Assembly (NCBI GenBank): GCA_910587635.1
Contig: CAJUNB010000038.1
Coordinates: 22,725 to 86,724 of the forward strand
Length of the DNA stretch: 64,000 nucleotides
Reading direction: 5' to 3'
Source: an uncultured Lachnospiraceae bacterium
GTDB taxonomy: Bacteria; Bacillota; Clostridia; Lachnospirales; Lachnospiraceae
In this document: positions 53,142 to 61,453 of the stretch, piece by piece
How the letters are laid out: each line of letters opens with the position of its first letter
Position numbering within the stretch: position 1 is the stretch's first letter
The notes under the pieces: model-generated
Told to the model about the DNA's origin: nothing
Seen by the model: only the letters and a program-made list of their open reading frames with translations
Databases searched by the model: none
Translations under genes and position numbers: made by a program

Positions 53142-54359
53142 ATGGAGAATGCGTGTATGAAAACATTGGAAACCCCCTGTTATGTGATTCATAAAAAAGA
53201 ATTGGAAGAGGGAATAGCACTTTTGAAATCTGCTCTGGAAAAAAACTGGAGCAACTATATGGTGGGCTATTCCTTTAAGACGAATGCCCTGCCATGGGCT
53301 CTTATACAGATGAAAAAGGCGGGCTTTCATGCGGAAGTTGTCTCGGAGGATGAATATGATCTTGCCAAGTATCTCGGGTTTTCCCATGTGATTTACAATG
53401 GCCCGGTGAAAGGAAAACGGACATTTCTGCATGCGTTACAAAATGGTGCTATCGTCAATCTGGATGCGAAGCGGGAACTGGACTGGCTGGAAGAAGTGGG
53501 TATCCAGAACGGTAAAGTGGGACTTCGGGTCAATTTTGATCTGGAAGCAGTCTGTCCGGGAGAGACCTCTCCGGGAGAAGAAGGGGGAAGGTTTGGCTTT
53601 TCCTATGAGACGGGAGAATGGAAATGGGCTCTGGACCGGTTGACACATATGGGCATAAAGCTGTCCGGTATTCATCTGCATGCCAGTACGAAGACGAGAA
53701 GTGTTGCGATTTACAGAGCGCTGGCACAGATGGCAGTGAAATTGAAACAGGAATTTGATCTGAAGCCGGAATATGTGGATATCGGAGGCGGTTATTTCGG
53801 GGGTATGGATAACAGACCGAAATTCCCTGATTATATGAAAGCGATCCGGGAAGAACTAATGGCGGCCTATACCCCCGAGGAAACGATGCTGATCGTGGAA
53901 CCGGGGACCTCTCTGATTACGCCTCCTATTGAATATATGACGACAGTTGTGGACTGTAAAAATACGAATAAGGGGCGTTTTGTAGTGACAGACGGCAGCA
54001 GAAGCGACATCGATCCTCTGCATGGAAAAAGCTCCTATTTTCATAAGCTGCTGTATAATGAAGGAACTGAATATACACAAACACCGGAAGGAAGGCCGAT
54101 AGTGGAGAGGCAGACGATCTGTGGCTTTACCTGTATGGAAAATGACAGACTGTTTACAGCTGAGCAGAGACCTGAGCTGCAGGTGGGAGACCATATAATC
54201 TATCAGAAAGTGGGAGGCTATACGATGTGCCTGACACCGCTGTTTATCCGGTATTTTCCAACCGTCTATGCGGAAGATGGCGGAGAATTTACGTGTATCA
54301 GAGAACGATGGAGTGTGGAAGAGTATGTGAGAAAGAGCGATCTGAAGGCCGAGGGGTAG
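53142..54359 (+). CDS. Fold-III PLP-dependent decarboxylase (LysA/carboxynorspermidine-like)
   Basis: 405 residues from ATG 53142; ATG 53157 (MKTLETPCYVIHKKEL) has a slightly better ribosome site. It matches alanine-racemase-fold decarboxylases: PLP Lys K46 in GYSFKTNALP, DIGGGYFGG (phosphate site), VEPGTSLI, and CGFTCMENDRL near 327-337 with the partner-subunit Cys. The HGS motif of LysA is replaced by HLHAS (about 178-182), so the substrate is probably not meso-diaminopimelate. It lies between pglC and an ATP-grasp gene inside a sugar-nucleotide block, where it could supply an amine or modified amino acid for attachment to a sugar. That link is inference. Confidence 0.8.
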   Translation: MENACMKTLETPCYVIHKKELEEGIALLKSALEKNWSNYMVGYSFKTNALPWALIQMKKAGFHAEVVSEDEYDLAKYLGFSHVIYNGPVKGKRTFLHALQNGAIVNLDAKRELDWLEEVGIQNGKVGLRVNFDLEAVCPGETSPGEEGGRFGFSYETGEWKWALDRLTHMGIKLSGIHLHASTKTRSVAIYRALAQMAVKLKQEFDLKPEYVDIGGGYFGGMDNRPKFPDYMKAIREELMAAYTPEETMLIVEPGTSLITPPIEYMTTVVDCKNTNKGRFVVTDGSRSDIDPLHGKSSYFHKLLYNEGTEYTQTPEGRPIVERQTICGFTCMENDRLFTAEQRPELQVGDHIIYQKVGGYTMCLTPLFIRYFPTVYAEDGGEFTCIRERWSVEEYVRKSDLKAEG

Positions 54360-54362
54360 TGT

Positions 54363-55334
54363 ATGAATATTTTAATTGCAAGCTGTGGAACGAGGAATAA
54401 AATTGTCCAATATTTTAAACAGGCATTAAGGGGACGGGGAAAGGTAGTGGCAACTGATTGCAGCCCCAATGCACCGGCTCTGTATGAAGCGGATGTTCAC
54501 TACATCGTACCCAGGATTACCGAAGAGAATTATCTGGACACCCTCTATGATATTTGTAGAAAAGAGAAAATAAAAGGTGTGCTTTCCCTGATTGATCCGG
54601 AGCTGTCTTTGCTGGCGCTGCATGAAAAGGACTTTGAAAAACTGGGAACGACAGTGATCGGTTCCTCTTATGAACTGTGTGAGAGGACATTGAATAAATG
54701 GGAAATGTACAGATGGCTGAAAGACCATGGTTACTATTGTGCCCGTTCTTATATGGATATCGAGGAGTTTGTCAGGGATGTAAAAGCGGGACTTTTGACT
54801 TATCCGGTATTTGTCAAGCCGGCAAAAGGGAGTGCCAGCATATCCATATCCAAAGCTTATGATGAGGAAACAGTGCGTCTTCTTGTGAGCCATGGAGAAG
54901 GAATGATGATACAGGAGTTCCTGGATGGACAGGAAATCGGGGCGGACTGCTATATCGACTTGCAGAGCAGGAAACCGGTATCTGTTTTTACAAAGAAAAA
55001 GATTGTCATGCGGGCAGGGGAGACGGATAAAGCCATTTCCTTCAAAGACGAGAAATTGTTTGCACTGATAGAACGGTTTATCGGGGAAGCCGGCTTTCTC
55101 GGACAGATTGATATTGATATTTTCCAGATTGGAGAAGTATATTATATTTCAGAGATAAATCCCCGCTTTGGCGGTGGATATCCCCATGCCTATGAGTGTG
55201 GCGTAGATCATATGGAGCTTATTGTAAATAATCTGGAAGGCCGGGAGAATAGAGTGATTACAGGTCAATATGAAGAGGGGCTTATTATGATGAAATATAA
55301 TGAAATCATGGTGCGGAAAGGCTCTCTGGACTGA
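54363..55334 (+). CDS. ATP-grasp ligase (CarB-like)
   Basis: 323 residues. The N-terminal preATP-grasp domain (ILIASCGTRNKIVQYF) is followed by the ATP-grasp core: YPVFVKPAKGSASISISKA (glycine-rich lid), MIQEFLDGQEIGADCY, and the metal site ISEINPRFGGGYPHAYECG. These enzymes join a carboxylate to an amine through an acyl-phosphate. The gene starts 3 bp after the decarboxylase and shares TGATG with the next transferase. Together with a TviB-like dehydrogenase, which makes a sugar carboxylate, and the PglE amine, it could form an amide-linked decoration. Substrates unknown. Confidence 0.87.
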   Translation: MNILIASCGTRNKIVQYFKQALRGRGKVVATDCSPNAPALYEADVHYIVPRITEENYLDTLYDICRKEKIKGVLSLIDPELSLLALHEKDFEKLGTTVIGSSYELCERTLNKWEMYRWLKDHGYYCARSYMDIEEFVRDVKAGLLTYPVFVKPAKGSASISISKAYDEETVRLLVSHGEGMMIQEFLDGQEIGADCYIDLQSRKPVSVFTKKKIVMRAGETDKAISFKDEKLFALIERFIGEAGFLGQIDIDIFQIGEVYYISEINPRFGGGYPHAYECGVDHMELIVNNLEGRENRVITGQYEEGLIMMKYNEIMVRKGSLD

Positions 55335-56455
55335 TGAAAAAAGTTTTAATAGCCATAAATTTCGACGAGGGACTTTACAATTTCAGAAAAGAGCTGCTGG
55401 AAGCGCTCTTGGCCTGTGGATATGAAGTGCATATTGCAGTGCCGAAAGGGGAGTATACGGACAGAATGCAGGCTATGGGCTGTATTTTCCATGATACGGC
55501 GTTAAACCGAAGGGGAGCTAATCCCCTCCAGGAATTGACATTGCTTCGCACCTATGGGAAAATCTTAAAAGATACCGTTCCCGATGTGGTGTTGACGTAT
55601 ACGATAAAACCCAATATTTATATGGGATTATTGTGTGGAGGAAAAAAGATTCCTTATATCACGACGATAACGGGACTGGGGACGGCAGTGGAAGGAAAAG
55701 GACTTTTGCAGTGTATGACAGGAGTCCTGTATAAGGTTGCCATGAAAAAGGTATCTTTGGTTTTTTTTCAGAATCGTGCCAATGAAAAAATATTCCGGGA
55801 TAGAAAAATCGCACCGGGGAAGCATGAGATGCTGTCCGGTTCCGGTGTGAACGTGGATCATTTTACGTACCAACGGTTTCCGATAGAGAAAGATACGGTA
55901 GGATTTTTATTTGTTTCCCGTATTATGAAGGAAAAGGGGATCGAAGAATATATGGATGCGGCAGAGCAGATACGAAGTCGGCATCCAGAGACGAGATTTC
56001 GGATTCTTGGCTTCCTGGAAGAGGACTATACTGGAAAAGAGCGGTTTGACAGGCTGTGCAGAGAAGGCGTTATTGAGTTCATTGGCAGTGTGGAGGATGT
56101 GATTCCCTATATGAAAGAGAGTCAGTGCATCGTGCATCCGTCCTATTACCCGGAAGGGATGTCCAATGTGTGCCAGGAAGGGGCGGCCTGTGGCAGGGCT
56201 GTTATTACAACGGACAGGCCGGGATGCCGGGAAACCGTTGTGGATGGGAAAACAGGATTTTTGATCAGAGAAAGAGACAGCAAAGATCTGGTTGGCAAAA
56301 TAGAACAGTTTTTGAGACTGTCTCTGGAAGAGAGAAAACGGCTCGGACAAAATGGCAGAAAGTATATGATCGAACGGTTTGACAGAAAGAATGTCATTAA
56401 CAGTTATAAAAAGGCAATTGAGAGAATTGTAAAAAACGGAGGAAACGACAGATGA
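55334..56455 (+). CDS. GT4 glycosyltransferase, PglA-like
   Basis: 373 residues in the GT-B fold. INFDEGLYNFRKELLEAL, TYTIKPNIYMGL, and TTITGLGTAVEGKG are typical of the PglA/CapM group that adds the second sugar (GalNAc in Campylobacter) to undecaprenyl-diphospho-bacillosamine. The donor motif HPSYYPEGMSNVCQEGAACG is E-x7-E-like. It is coupled on both sides (TGATG and ATGA). Its neighbours pglF-pglE-pglC support this role; donor identity is not certain. Confidence 0.88.
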   Translation: MKKVLIAINFDEGLYNFRKELLEALLACGYEVHIAVPKGEYTDRMQAMGCIFHDTALNRRGANPLQELTLLRTYGKILKDTVPDVVLTYTIKPNIYMGLLCGGKKIPYITTITGLGTAVEGKGLLQCMTGVLYKVAMKKVSLVFFQNRANEKIFRDRKIAPGKHEMLSGSGVNVDHFTYQRFPIEKDTVGFLFVSRIMKEKGIEEYMDAAEQIRSRHPETRFRILGFLEEDYTGKERFDRLCREGVIEFIGSVEDVIPYMKESQCIVHPSYYPEGMSNVCQEGAACGRAVITTDRPGCRETVVDGKTGFLIRERDSKDLVGKIEQFLRLSLEERKRLGQNGRKYMIERFDRKNVINSYKKAIERIVKNGGNDR

Positions 56456-57768
56456 GCTTATATGAGAAACTGATAAACAGGGAAGAAAAACTCTCGCTTG
56501 TGGGCCTGGGTTATGTGGGAATGCCCATTGCCGTGGCATTCTCCCATAAGATCGATGTCATAGGTTTTGACTTGAACCGGCAGAAAATACAGATGTATCA
56601 GAACGGTATCGATCCCACAAGGGAAGTGGGAGATGAAGGAATAGCTGCATGCAAAGTGGAGTTTACATGTGAAGAAAGTAAACTGAAAGAAGCCAGATTT
56701 CACATTGTAGCAGTTCCCACACCGGTAAATGCCGATCATACTCCTGATCTGTCTCCAGTGGAAGGAGCCAGCAAAATATTGGGTCGGAATCTGACAAAGG
56801 GCTCCATTGTCGTATTTGAGTCGACTGTCTATCCAGGGGTGACAGAAGAGGTATGTGTACCCATCCTGGAAGAAGAGTCTGGACTGAAATGCGGTGTGGA
56901 TTTTAAAATCGGTTATTCGCCGGAGCGAATCAATCCCGGAGACAAGGTACATCGTCTGGAAACGATCACGAAGATCGTGTCAGGTATGGATGAGGCAACA
57001 TTAGAAGAAGTGGCAAAAGTGTATGAGCTTGTAGTAGAAGCGGGGGTACACCGTGCGCAGTCTATCAAAGTGGCTGAGGCGGCCAAAGTTATTGAAAACA
57101 GTCAGAGAGACATCAATATCGCCTTTATGAACGAGCTTTCCATTATATTCAATAAAATGGGAATCGATACGAAATCTGTACTGGAAGCGGCAGGAACGAA
57201 GTGGAATTTTCTGAAATTTTCCCCGGGTCTGGTAGGAGGACACTGCATCGGTGTGGATCCCTATTATCTGACTTATAAGGCAGAGCAGCTTGGATATCAT
57301 TCCCAGATCATACTGTCAGGGCGGCGTATCAATGACGATATGGGCAAATATGTGGCAGAAAGCCTTGTTAAAAATCTCATTAGAGCCAATATCCCAGTCA
57401 GAGGAGCACAGGTGGCAGTTCTCGGTTTTACATTTAAAGAAAACTGCCCGGATACAAGAAATACAAAGGTCATAGATATCGTAAAAGAGTTGCAGGAATA
57501 TGGGATTCATCCTGTGATTACTGACCCTGTGGCGGATCAGACTGAGGCAGAGAGAGAGTATGGCGTTACTTTTACAGACAGCGAAAAGATCGAAGAGATG
57601 GATGCGGTCATCCTGGCGGTTTCTCACAGGGAGTATATGGGAATATCTATGGAGCGGATGGACAGGCTGTACAGAAAGGACAACAGAAAAAAGGTACTTG
57701 TGGACATTAAAGGAATACTGGACAGAGATACTTATGAAAAAGCAGGATATTTATACTGGAGACTGTAA
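56452..57768 (+). CDS. UDP-N-acetyl-hexosamine 6-dehydrogenase (TviB/WbpA/CapL-like)
   Basis: 438 residues. It opens LSLVGLGYVGMPIAVAFSH; AVPTPVNADHTPDLSPV, FESTVYPG, and GYSPERINPGD mark the subfamily that oxidises UDP-GlcNAc or UDP-GalNAc to the uronic acid; catalytic Cys C265 in GGHCIGVDPYYL; FKENCPDTRNTKV near the end. This differs from Ugd at 7484. It ends the 46-kb glycan run and overlaps the preceding GT gene as ATGA. It supplies a HexNAcA donor, and its carboxyl group could be the target of the ATP-grasp ligase. Confidence 0.93.
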   Translation: MSLYEKLINREEKLSLVGLGYVGMPIAVAFSHKIDVIGFDLNRQKIQMYQNGIDPTREVGDEGIAACKVEFTCEESKLKEARFHIVAVPTPVNADHTPDLSPVEGASKILGRNLTKGSIVVFESTVYPGVTEEVCVPILEEESGLKCGVDFKIGYSPERINPGDKVHRLETITKIVSGMDEATLEEVAKVYELVVEAGVHRAQSIKVAEAAKVIENSQRDINIAFMNELSIIFNKMGIDTKSVLEAAGTKWNFLKFSPGLVGGHCIGVDPYYLTYKAEQLGYHSQIILSGRRINDDMGKYVAESLVKNLIRANIPVRGAQVAVLGFTFKENCPDTRNTKVIDIVKELQEYGIHPVITDPVADQTEAEREYGVTFTDSEKIEEMDAVILAVSHREYMGISMERMDRLYRKDNRKKVLVDIKGILDRDTYEKAGYLYWRL

Positions 57769-57776
57769 GTAGTATA

Positions 57777-57803
57777 CCCTCAGGGTGTTTTGGCCTCTGA
57801 GGG
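57777..57803 (+). terminator. Stem-loop at the end of the glycan operon
   Basis: CCCTCAG (57777-57783) pairs with CTGAGGG (57797-57803) nine bases after the last glycan gene. There is no clear T-run, so termination may be partial. Confidence 0.55.
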
Positions 57804-57843
57804 TCATAGCAAATAAGAAAGAAAATCAGGAGGTGGGTGTACT

Positions 57844-58137
57844 ATGAAGTGCAAAAGAGTGGGGCTTTGTGCCGATGTACATGAATATGAGCTGGATAAG
57901 GGGCTGGAAGACGGATTTGAGCTGTTTGCGGATGTAGTGACAAAGGGATGGATTGTGACCGATACGCTGATTAAAGTAACGCGGGAGGATGGAAGTATCG
58001 TATGTCCTTACATCAAGCATCGTCGTGGCAGAACCTTTATCGGAGAAGGGGATTATGTTGTCATTGACGAAGACGGAACGAAGCATGTGTGTGGCAGTGA
58101 CAAAATATTTGAGCGTTACGAGAAAATAGGGGAATAG
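57844..58137 (+). CDS. Small hypothetical protein (97 residues)
   Basis: An excellent AGGAGGTGGGTG site precedes the ATG, which strongly supports translation. The protein is soluble, beta-rich and charged, with GWIVTDTLIKVTREDG, YIKHRRGRTFIGEGDYVVI, and an acidic N-terminus. No family recognised. It lies after the glycan operon's stem-loop on the same strand, and could be expressed by readthrough or an unseen promoter. Confidence 0.75.
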   Translation: MKCKRVGLCADVHEYELDKGLEDGFELFADVVTKGWIVTDTLIKVTREDGSIVCPYIKHRRGRTFIGEGDYVVIDEDGTKHVCGSDKIFERYEKIGE

Positions 58138-58209
58138 TGGAAAATAAATTTCCGGTATCATCACTTACTGCGTCAATGCGGTAGAGCGTCGTATAAATGA
58201 CAAGAAAAG

Positions 58210-58234
58210 GCGGGCGAAAGGACATCTCGCCCGC
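58210..58234. terminator. GC-rich 8-bp hairpin between convergent genes
   Basis: GCGGGCGA (58210-58217) pairs perfectly with TCGCCCGC (58227-58234) around a 9-bp loop. It lies between the small hypothetical gene and the convergent transporter gene and could end either transcript, although no strong T-run is next to it. Confidence 0.55.
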
Positions 58235-58318
58235 AATGCAGTAGTTACTCTGATTTTATGGCTGCATTTTTTATCGTTCCGTTTGAACTGATAACAGTTG
58301 TGAAAAATAGAGTAAAAT

Positions 58319-59695
58319 TTATTTTGATACAAATTTCTGGATATAGCCCATAATAAAGATGAACAGGACAATGGCAGGAAGCAGATAACTTACGTAAAAG
58401 CGGGACCACTTTGGAAATTTAACACCTTCTCCCGCATCTGCCTCCTGGAGGAATGCGTTCCATCCCCAGCCATAGCGGCTTGTACAGAAAAGTAGGTATC
58501 CAAGGCTTCCAAGGGGCAGCAGGTTGTTGGAGACAATGAAGTCCTCAAGATCCTGTATTGTGGACCCGGCGCCAAGAGGAGCCAGAGAACTGAGCAAATT
58601 GAAGCCAAATACACAGGGCAGGGAGAGCAGTGTAATGAGTACGAAATTTACTGCCACTGCCTTTTTTCTGTGCCAGCCGAACAGATCCATAAAGAAGCTG
58701 ATCATATTTTCAAATACGGCAATAATGGTGGAGAGGGCTGCAAAGCTCATAAACAGAAAGAACAGTGTGCCAAACAGACGCCCGCCCGGCATTTTGTTGA
58801 AAATATTGGGTAATGTAACAAAAACGAGACCGGGGCCTTCTCCTGGATTTACCTGAAAAGCGAAACAAGCCGGAAAGATAACGAGACCGGCTAACAGCGC
58901 TACCAGAGTATCGAGGATACAGATGCGAATGGACTCTCCAGTCAGAGAATGTTCCTTTGTAATATAACTGCCAAAGATTGCCATAGCTCCAATGCCCAGA
59001 CTCAGAGTAAAGAATGCCTGGCCCATGGCAGCAAAGATGACATCGAACAAACCGTGTTCCGTAAATTTCCCAAAGTCGGGAATGAGATAGAACTGGATAC
59101 CTTCTGCGGCGCCGGGCAAAGTAACACTGCGGACGCACAGAACGAGCAAGATGATAAAGAGAGAACCCATCATGACCTTTGTGATTCTTTCTACGCCTTT
59201 TTTCAGCCCCAGGCTGCAGACAAGGAAGCCCAGAAGAACAGTGACCACCATCCAGAAGGTCATGGGGCCGGGAGATTCCAGCAGACGATTGAAAATACCG
59301 CCCACTTCTTCCGGCGTGAGATCGTTAAATTCTCCACGAATCATTTTTACCACATAGGAGAGCATCCATCCTCCTACTGTTGTATAAAACATCATGAGCA
59401 GATAATTACCAGCGATGGCACAAATGGAAAGGAAGTGCCACTTTGTACCGGAAGGTTCCAGTATGTGAAAGCTTCTGGCAGCAGATCTCTGGCTGGCCCG
59501 TCCTACGGAAAATTCCATTACCATAATGGGAAGGCCGAGGATCACAAGAAACAGCAGATAGATCAGAACGAATGCGGCGCCGCCGTATTTACCGGTGATA
59601 TAAGGGAATCGCCAGACATTACCAAGCCCTACGGCACAGCCTGCCGAAATCAGAATGAATCCCAGACGGGATGAAAAATTCTCTCTTTTTTCCAT
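58319..59695 (-). CDS. Sodium-dependent NSS/SNF-family transporter
   Basis: 458 residues, about 12 helices. FILISAGCAVGLGNVWRFPYITGKYGG is split here as the classic helix-1 signature (residues about 13-38), with the unwound GLGNVWRFPY site for sodium and substrate. MGQAFFTLSLGIGAMAIFGSY is the helix-6 region. Bacterial members (LeuT, MhsT, TnaT) import amino acids with sodium. It is a single gene on the minus strand, not part of the glycan locus. Substrate cannot be inferred from sequence. Confidence 0.93.
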   Translation of the reverse strand: MEKRENFSSRLGFILISAGCAVGLGNVWRFPYITGKYGGAAFVLIYLLFLVILGLPIMVMEFSVGRASQRSAARSFHILEPSGTKWHFLSICAIAGNYLLMMFYTTVGGWMLSYVVKMIRGEFNDLTPEEVGGIFNRLLESPGPMTFWMVVTVLLGFLVCSLGLKKGVERITKVMMGSLFIILLVLCVRSVTLPGAAEGIQFYLIPDFGKFTEHGLFDVIFAAMGQAFFTLSLGIGAMAIFGSYITKEHSLTGESIRICILDTLVALLAGLVIFPACFAFQVNPGEGPGLVFVTLPNIFNKMPGGRLFGTLFFLFMSFAALSTIIAVFENMISFFMDLFGWHRKKAVAVNFVLITLLSLPCVFGFNLLSSLAPLGAGSTIQDLEDFIVSNNLLPLGSLGYLLFCTSRYGWGWNAFLQEADAGEGVKFPKWSRFYVSYLLPAIVLFIFIMGYIQKFVSK

Positions 59696-59984
59696 AATAA
59701 TATGAAACTCCTTTGTAATAGAATAAACATTTCTAGCTTATCGGAGAATGACGGTTTCGTCAAGGGGAGAAGGGGAAATTTCCGGGATATTCCGATCTTG
59801 CGTATGGAAACTCGTAAAAGTCTTTGATGAATCGCGAGCTGTAAATAAGTATTGCGACAGTCAATTAACTGATTTAAAATCAAATATAGAAATGAAATCT
59901 ATCAAGAAGGCAGATGGTTTGTTCATCATGCAGGAATAAATTAAAGATTATGAGTTGATATACCAAGGTGGGGGGATAAACATT

Positions 59985-60473
59985 ATGAAACTGAAAAATA
60001 TTTTGTTTGTTGTATCGGATATAGAAGTATCGAAGGCGTTCTACAGGGAGCTGTTCGGTCTGCAGACAGTGACAGACTTTGGAAGAAATGTCATACTGAC
60101 AGAAGGACTGGTACTGCAGGAGAAAAAACTGTGGGAGACATTTCTCGAGCGGACTGTATGTACCGGGGGCAATGATGCGGAATTATATTTCGAAGAAAAT
60201 GATATTGACGGATTCCTGGAGAAGCTGGATAAGAGCAGATTTCCAATTGTGTATTTGCACAGATGCAAAGAACATGACTGGGGGCAGCGTGTCATCCGCC
60301 TTTATGACCCTGACGGACATGTGATAGAGATAGGAGAATCTCTGGAAAATGTAGTCCGGCGGTTTTTACATTCAGGTATGACACCGGAACAGACAGCTGA
60401 GAAGTGTGGCCTGCCACTGGAACAGATCAGAAGGATTTATCGTTGTACGACAAATCCTTTGGATTCCAAATGA
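59985..60473 (+). CDS. VOC/glyoxalase-family protein with C-terminal extension
   Basis: 162 residues from ATG at 59985 (AAGGTGGGGGG upstream). The VOC fold (about 1-118) has LKNILFVVSDIEVSKAFYRELFG at the start and RLYDPDGHVIEIGE at the end, with Glu as the last metal ligand. An additional 45 residues (MTPEQTAEKCGLPLEQIRRIY) look like a small helix-turn-helix-like tail. Substrate unknown. Its 3' end overlaps the convergent ACT gene by 37 bp. Confidence 0.87.
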   Translation: MKLKNILFVVSDIEVSKAFYRELFGLQTVTDFGRNVILTEGLVLQEKKLWETFLERTVCTGGNDAELYFEENDIDGFLEKLDKSRFPIVYLHRCKEHDWGQRVIRLYDPDGHVIEIGESLENVVRRFLHSGMTPEQTAEKCGLPLEQIRRIYRCTTNPLDSK

Positions 60474-60844
60474 TTTTCCACTTCAAAGATATCTTCCGCA
60501 TGTAAAATAATAACAGGCTTTCCGGTATCTCTGTTAAAACAAAGATAAGTGTAGTCCACACTGATGTTGCCTTTTGTCAGCTCCAGCAGTAAATGGTTCA
60601 GACTCCCTACTTCGTCTGTCATTTCCACGCCAATGATATCGGTAGCTTTACACAGATACCCCATTTGGCTGATGGCCTGGATGGCTTTCTCTGTATCGGA
60701 TACGATCATGCGGATGATACCGTATTCTGCACTGTCATTTGTAACAGAACCAAGGATATTGATATTTTCTTCCTGAAGGATGGAAGTGATGGATTGAAAC
60801 GTTCCTTTTTTATTTTCAACAAAAATGGAAACTTGTTTTAACAT
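60437..60844 (-). CDS. Tandem ACT-domain protein
   Basis: 135 residues with two ACT repeats: VSIFVENKKGTFQSITSIL (about 5-23) and VEMTDEVGSLNHLLLEL (about 73-90). ACT domains bind amino acids; stand-alone pairs of this kind in Clostridia are thought to be regulatory. The 3' end overlaps the VOC gene on the opposite strand (60437-60473), so transcripts of the two are complementary there. Confidence 0.9.
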   Translation of the reverse strand: MLKQVSIFVENKKGTFQSITSILQEENINILGSVTNDSAEYGIIRMIVSDTEKAIQAISQMGYLCKATDIIGVEMTDEVGSLNHLLLELTKGNISVDYTYLCFNRDTGKPVIILHAEDIFEVENHLESKGFVVQR

Positions 60845-60888
60845 TTATTTTGCCTCTTTTCTGTAAAGTGAATAAATTTTGGAAATAG

Positions 60889-60930
60889 CATCATGTGCAA
60901 AGCACATGATGGATGCCCATTCGGGCGAAT
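60889..60930 (-). repeat. Dispersed two-hairpin element, copy C (shortened)
   Basis: Read on the minus strand it gives ATTCGCCCGAATGGGCATCC, followed by the hairpin CATCATGTGC/GCACATGATG (60889-60898 with 60902-60911). Compared with copies A and B one stem pair is C-G instead of A-T on both sides. The GGAGGAGTCCTGAG tail of copies A and B is missing. Confidence 0.75.
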
Positions 60931-60960
60931 CTGTGATGGAGGTGTTACCGTGGCACAGCT

Positions 60961-61094
60961 ACGCAGTGCTTCCGCCGTGCATGCTACGCAGTGCTCCCAC
61001 CGTGCATATTTCGCAGTGCTCCCACCGTGCATGCTTCGCAGTGCTCCCACCGTGCATGCTTCGCAGTGCTCCCGCCGCACATATTTCGCAGTGC
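60961..61094. repeat. 25-bp tandem repeat array (five full units plus a partial)
   Basis: Units start at 60961, 60986, 61011, 61036 and 61061, with consensus TCGCAGTGCTCCCACCGTGC followed by ATGCT or ATATT; a partial sixth begins at 61086. Each unit differs from its neighbours at zero to four positions. There are no spacers, so this is not CRISPR. The open frames across it are low-complexity and not believable genes. It lies in the 609-bp gap between the ACT gene and the MATE gene. Confidence 0.85.
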
Positions 61095-61100
61095 GCATTC

Positions 61101-61284
61101 GGAAAACCTTTGGTTTTCCTCATTCACGGGCTTCGCCCTATACTCACTCGCATCTGTACAAAAAATATGCAAGCATATTTTTGCACAGGTGCTCGTTCGT
61201 GCACTGCTCATTGCTTTCGCGTACATTAGATCATGAATCGTAGATTCATGATCGTCATTCGCCGCTCGCCGAATGAGCAAGCTC
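61101..61284. repeat. Row of six or more short perfect hairpins
   Basis: Paired arms with 2-3 base loops are at 61101-61108/61112-61119, 61128-61131/61135-61138, 61162-61170/61173-61181, 61229-61239/61243-61253 (11 bp), and 61275-61278/61281-61284; 61256-61261/61270-61275 has a longer loop. No gene is credible in this stretch. Confidence 0.65.
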
Positions 61285-61348
61285 CTCCTGCTCGCTAACG
61301 CTCATTATATCACATCGGTTCATTTTTTCAATTATTTTTGGCATATAC

Positions 61349-61376
61349 TTGCAAATTGCTTTTGCAGTGGTATAAA
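61349..61376 (+). promoter_or_regulatory. Possible promoter of the MATE gene
   Basis: TTGCAA (61349-61354) and TATAAA (61371-61376) are 16 bp apart, about 78 bp before the likely MATE start. Confidence 0.45.
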
Positions 61377-61453
61377 TATAGTGTATCTCCTTGTTCATTG
61401 AGGGTAAGGAGTCAGTACAGAACAAAACTAGAAGAGGGGTATGGGCTCGTATT

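Noticed and set aside
59748..59939. 63-codon frame before the VOC gene
   Set aside because: No ribosome site, no recognisable fold, and it would overlap the promoter region of the NSS gene; the gap 59696-59984 shows nothing else I can support.
60961..61094. Possible CRISPR array
   Set aside because: The 25-bp units are directly adjacent with no unique spacers, and no cas gene is near.
60879..61243. Two 116-codon frames across the tandem repeat
   Set aside because: They consist of the 25-bp repeat translated in different frames, with no ribosome site of note and Cys/Ala/Pro low complexity.
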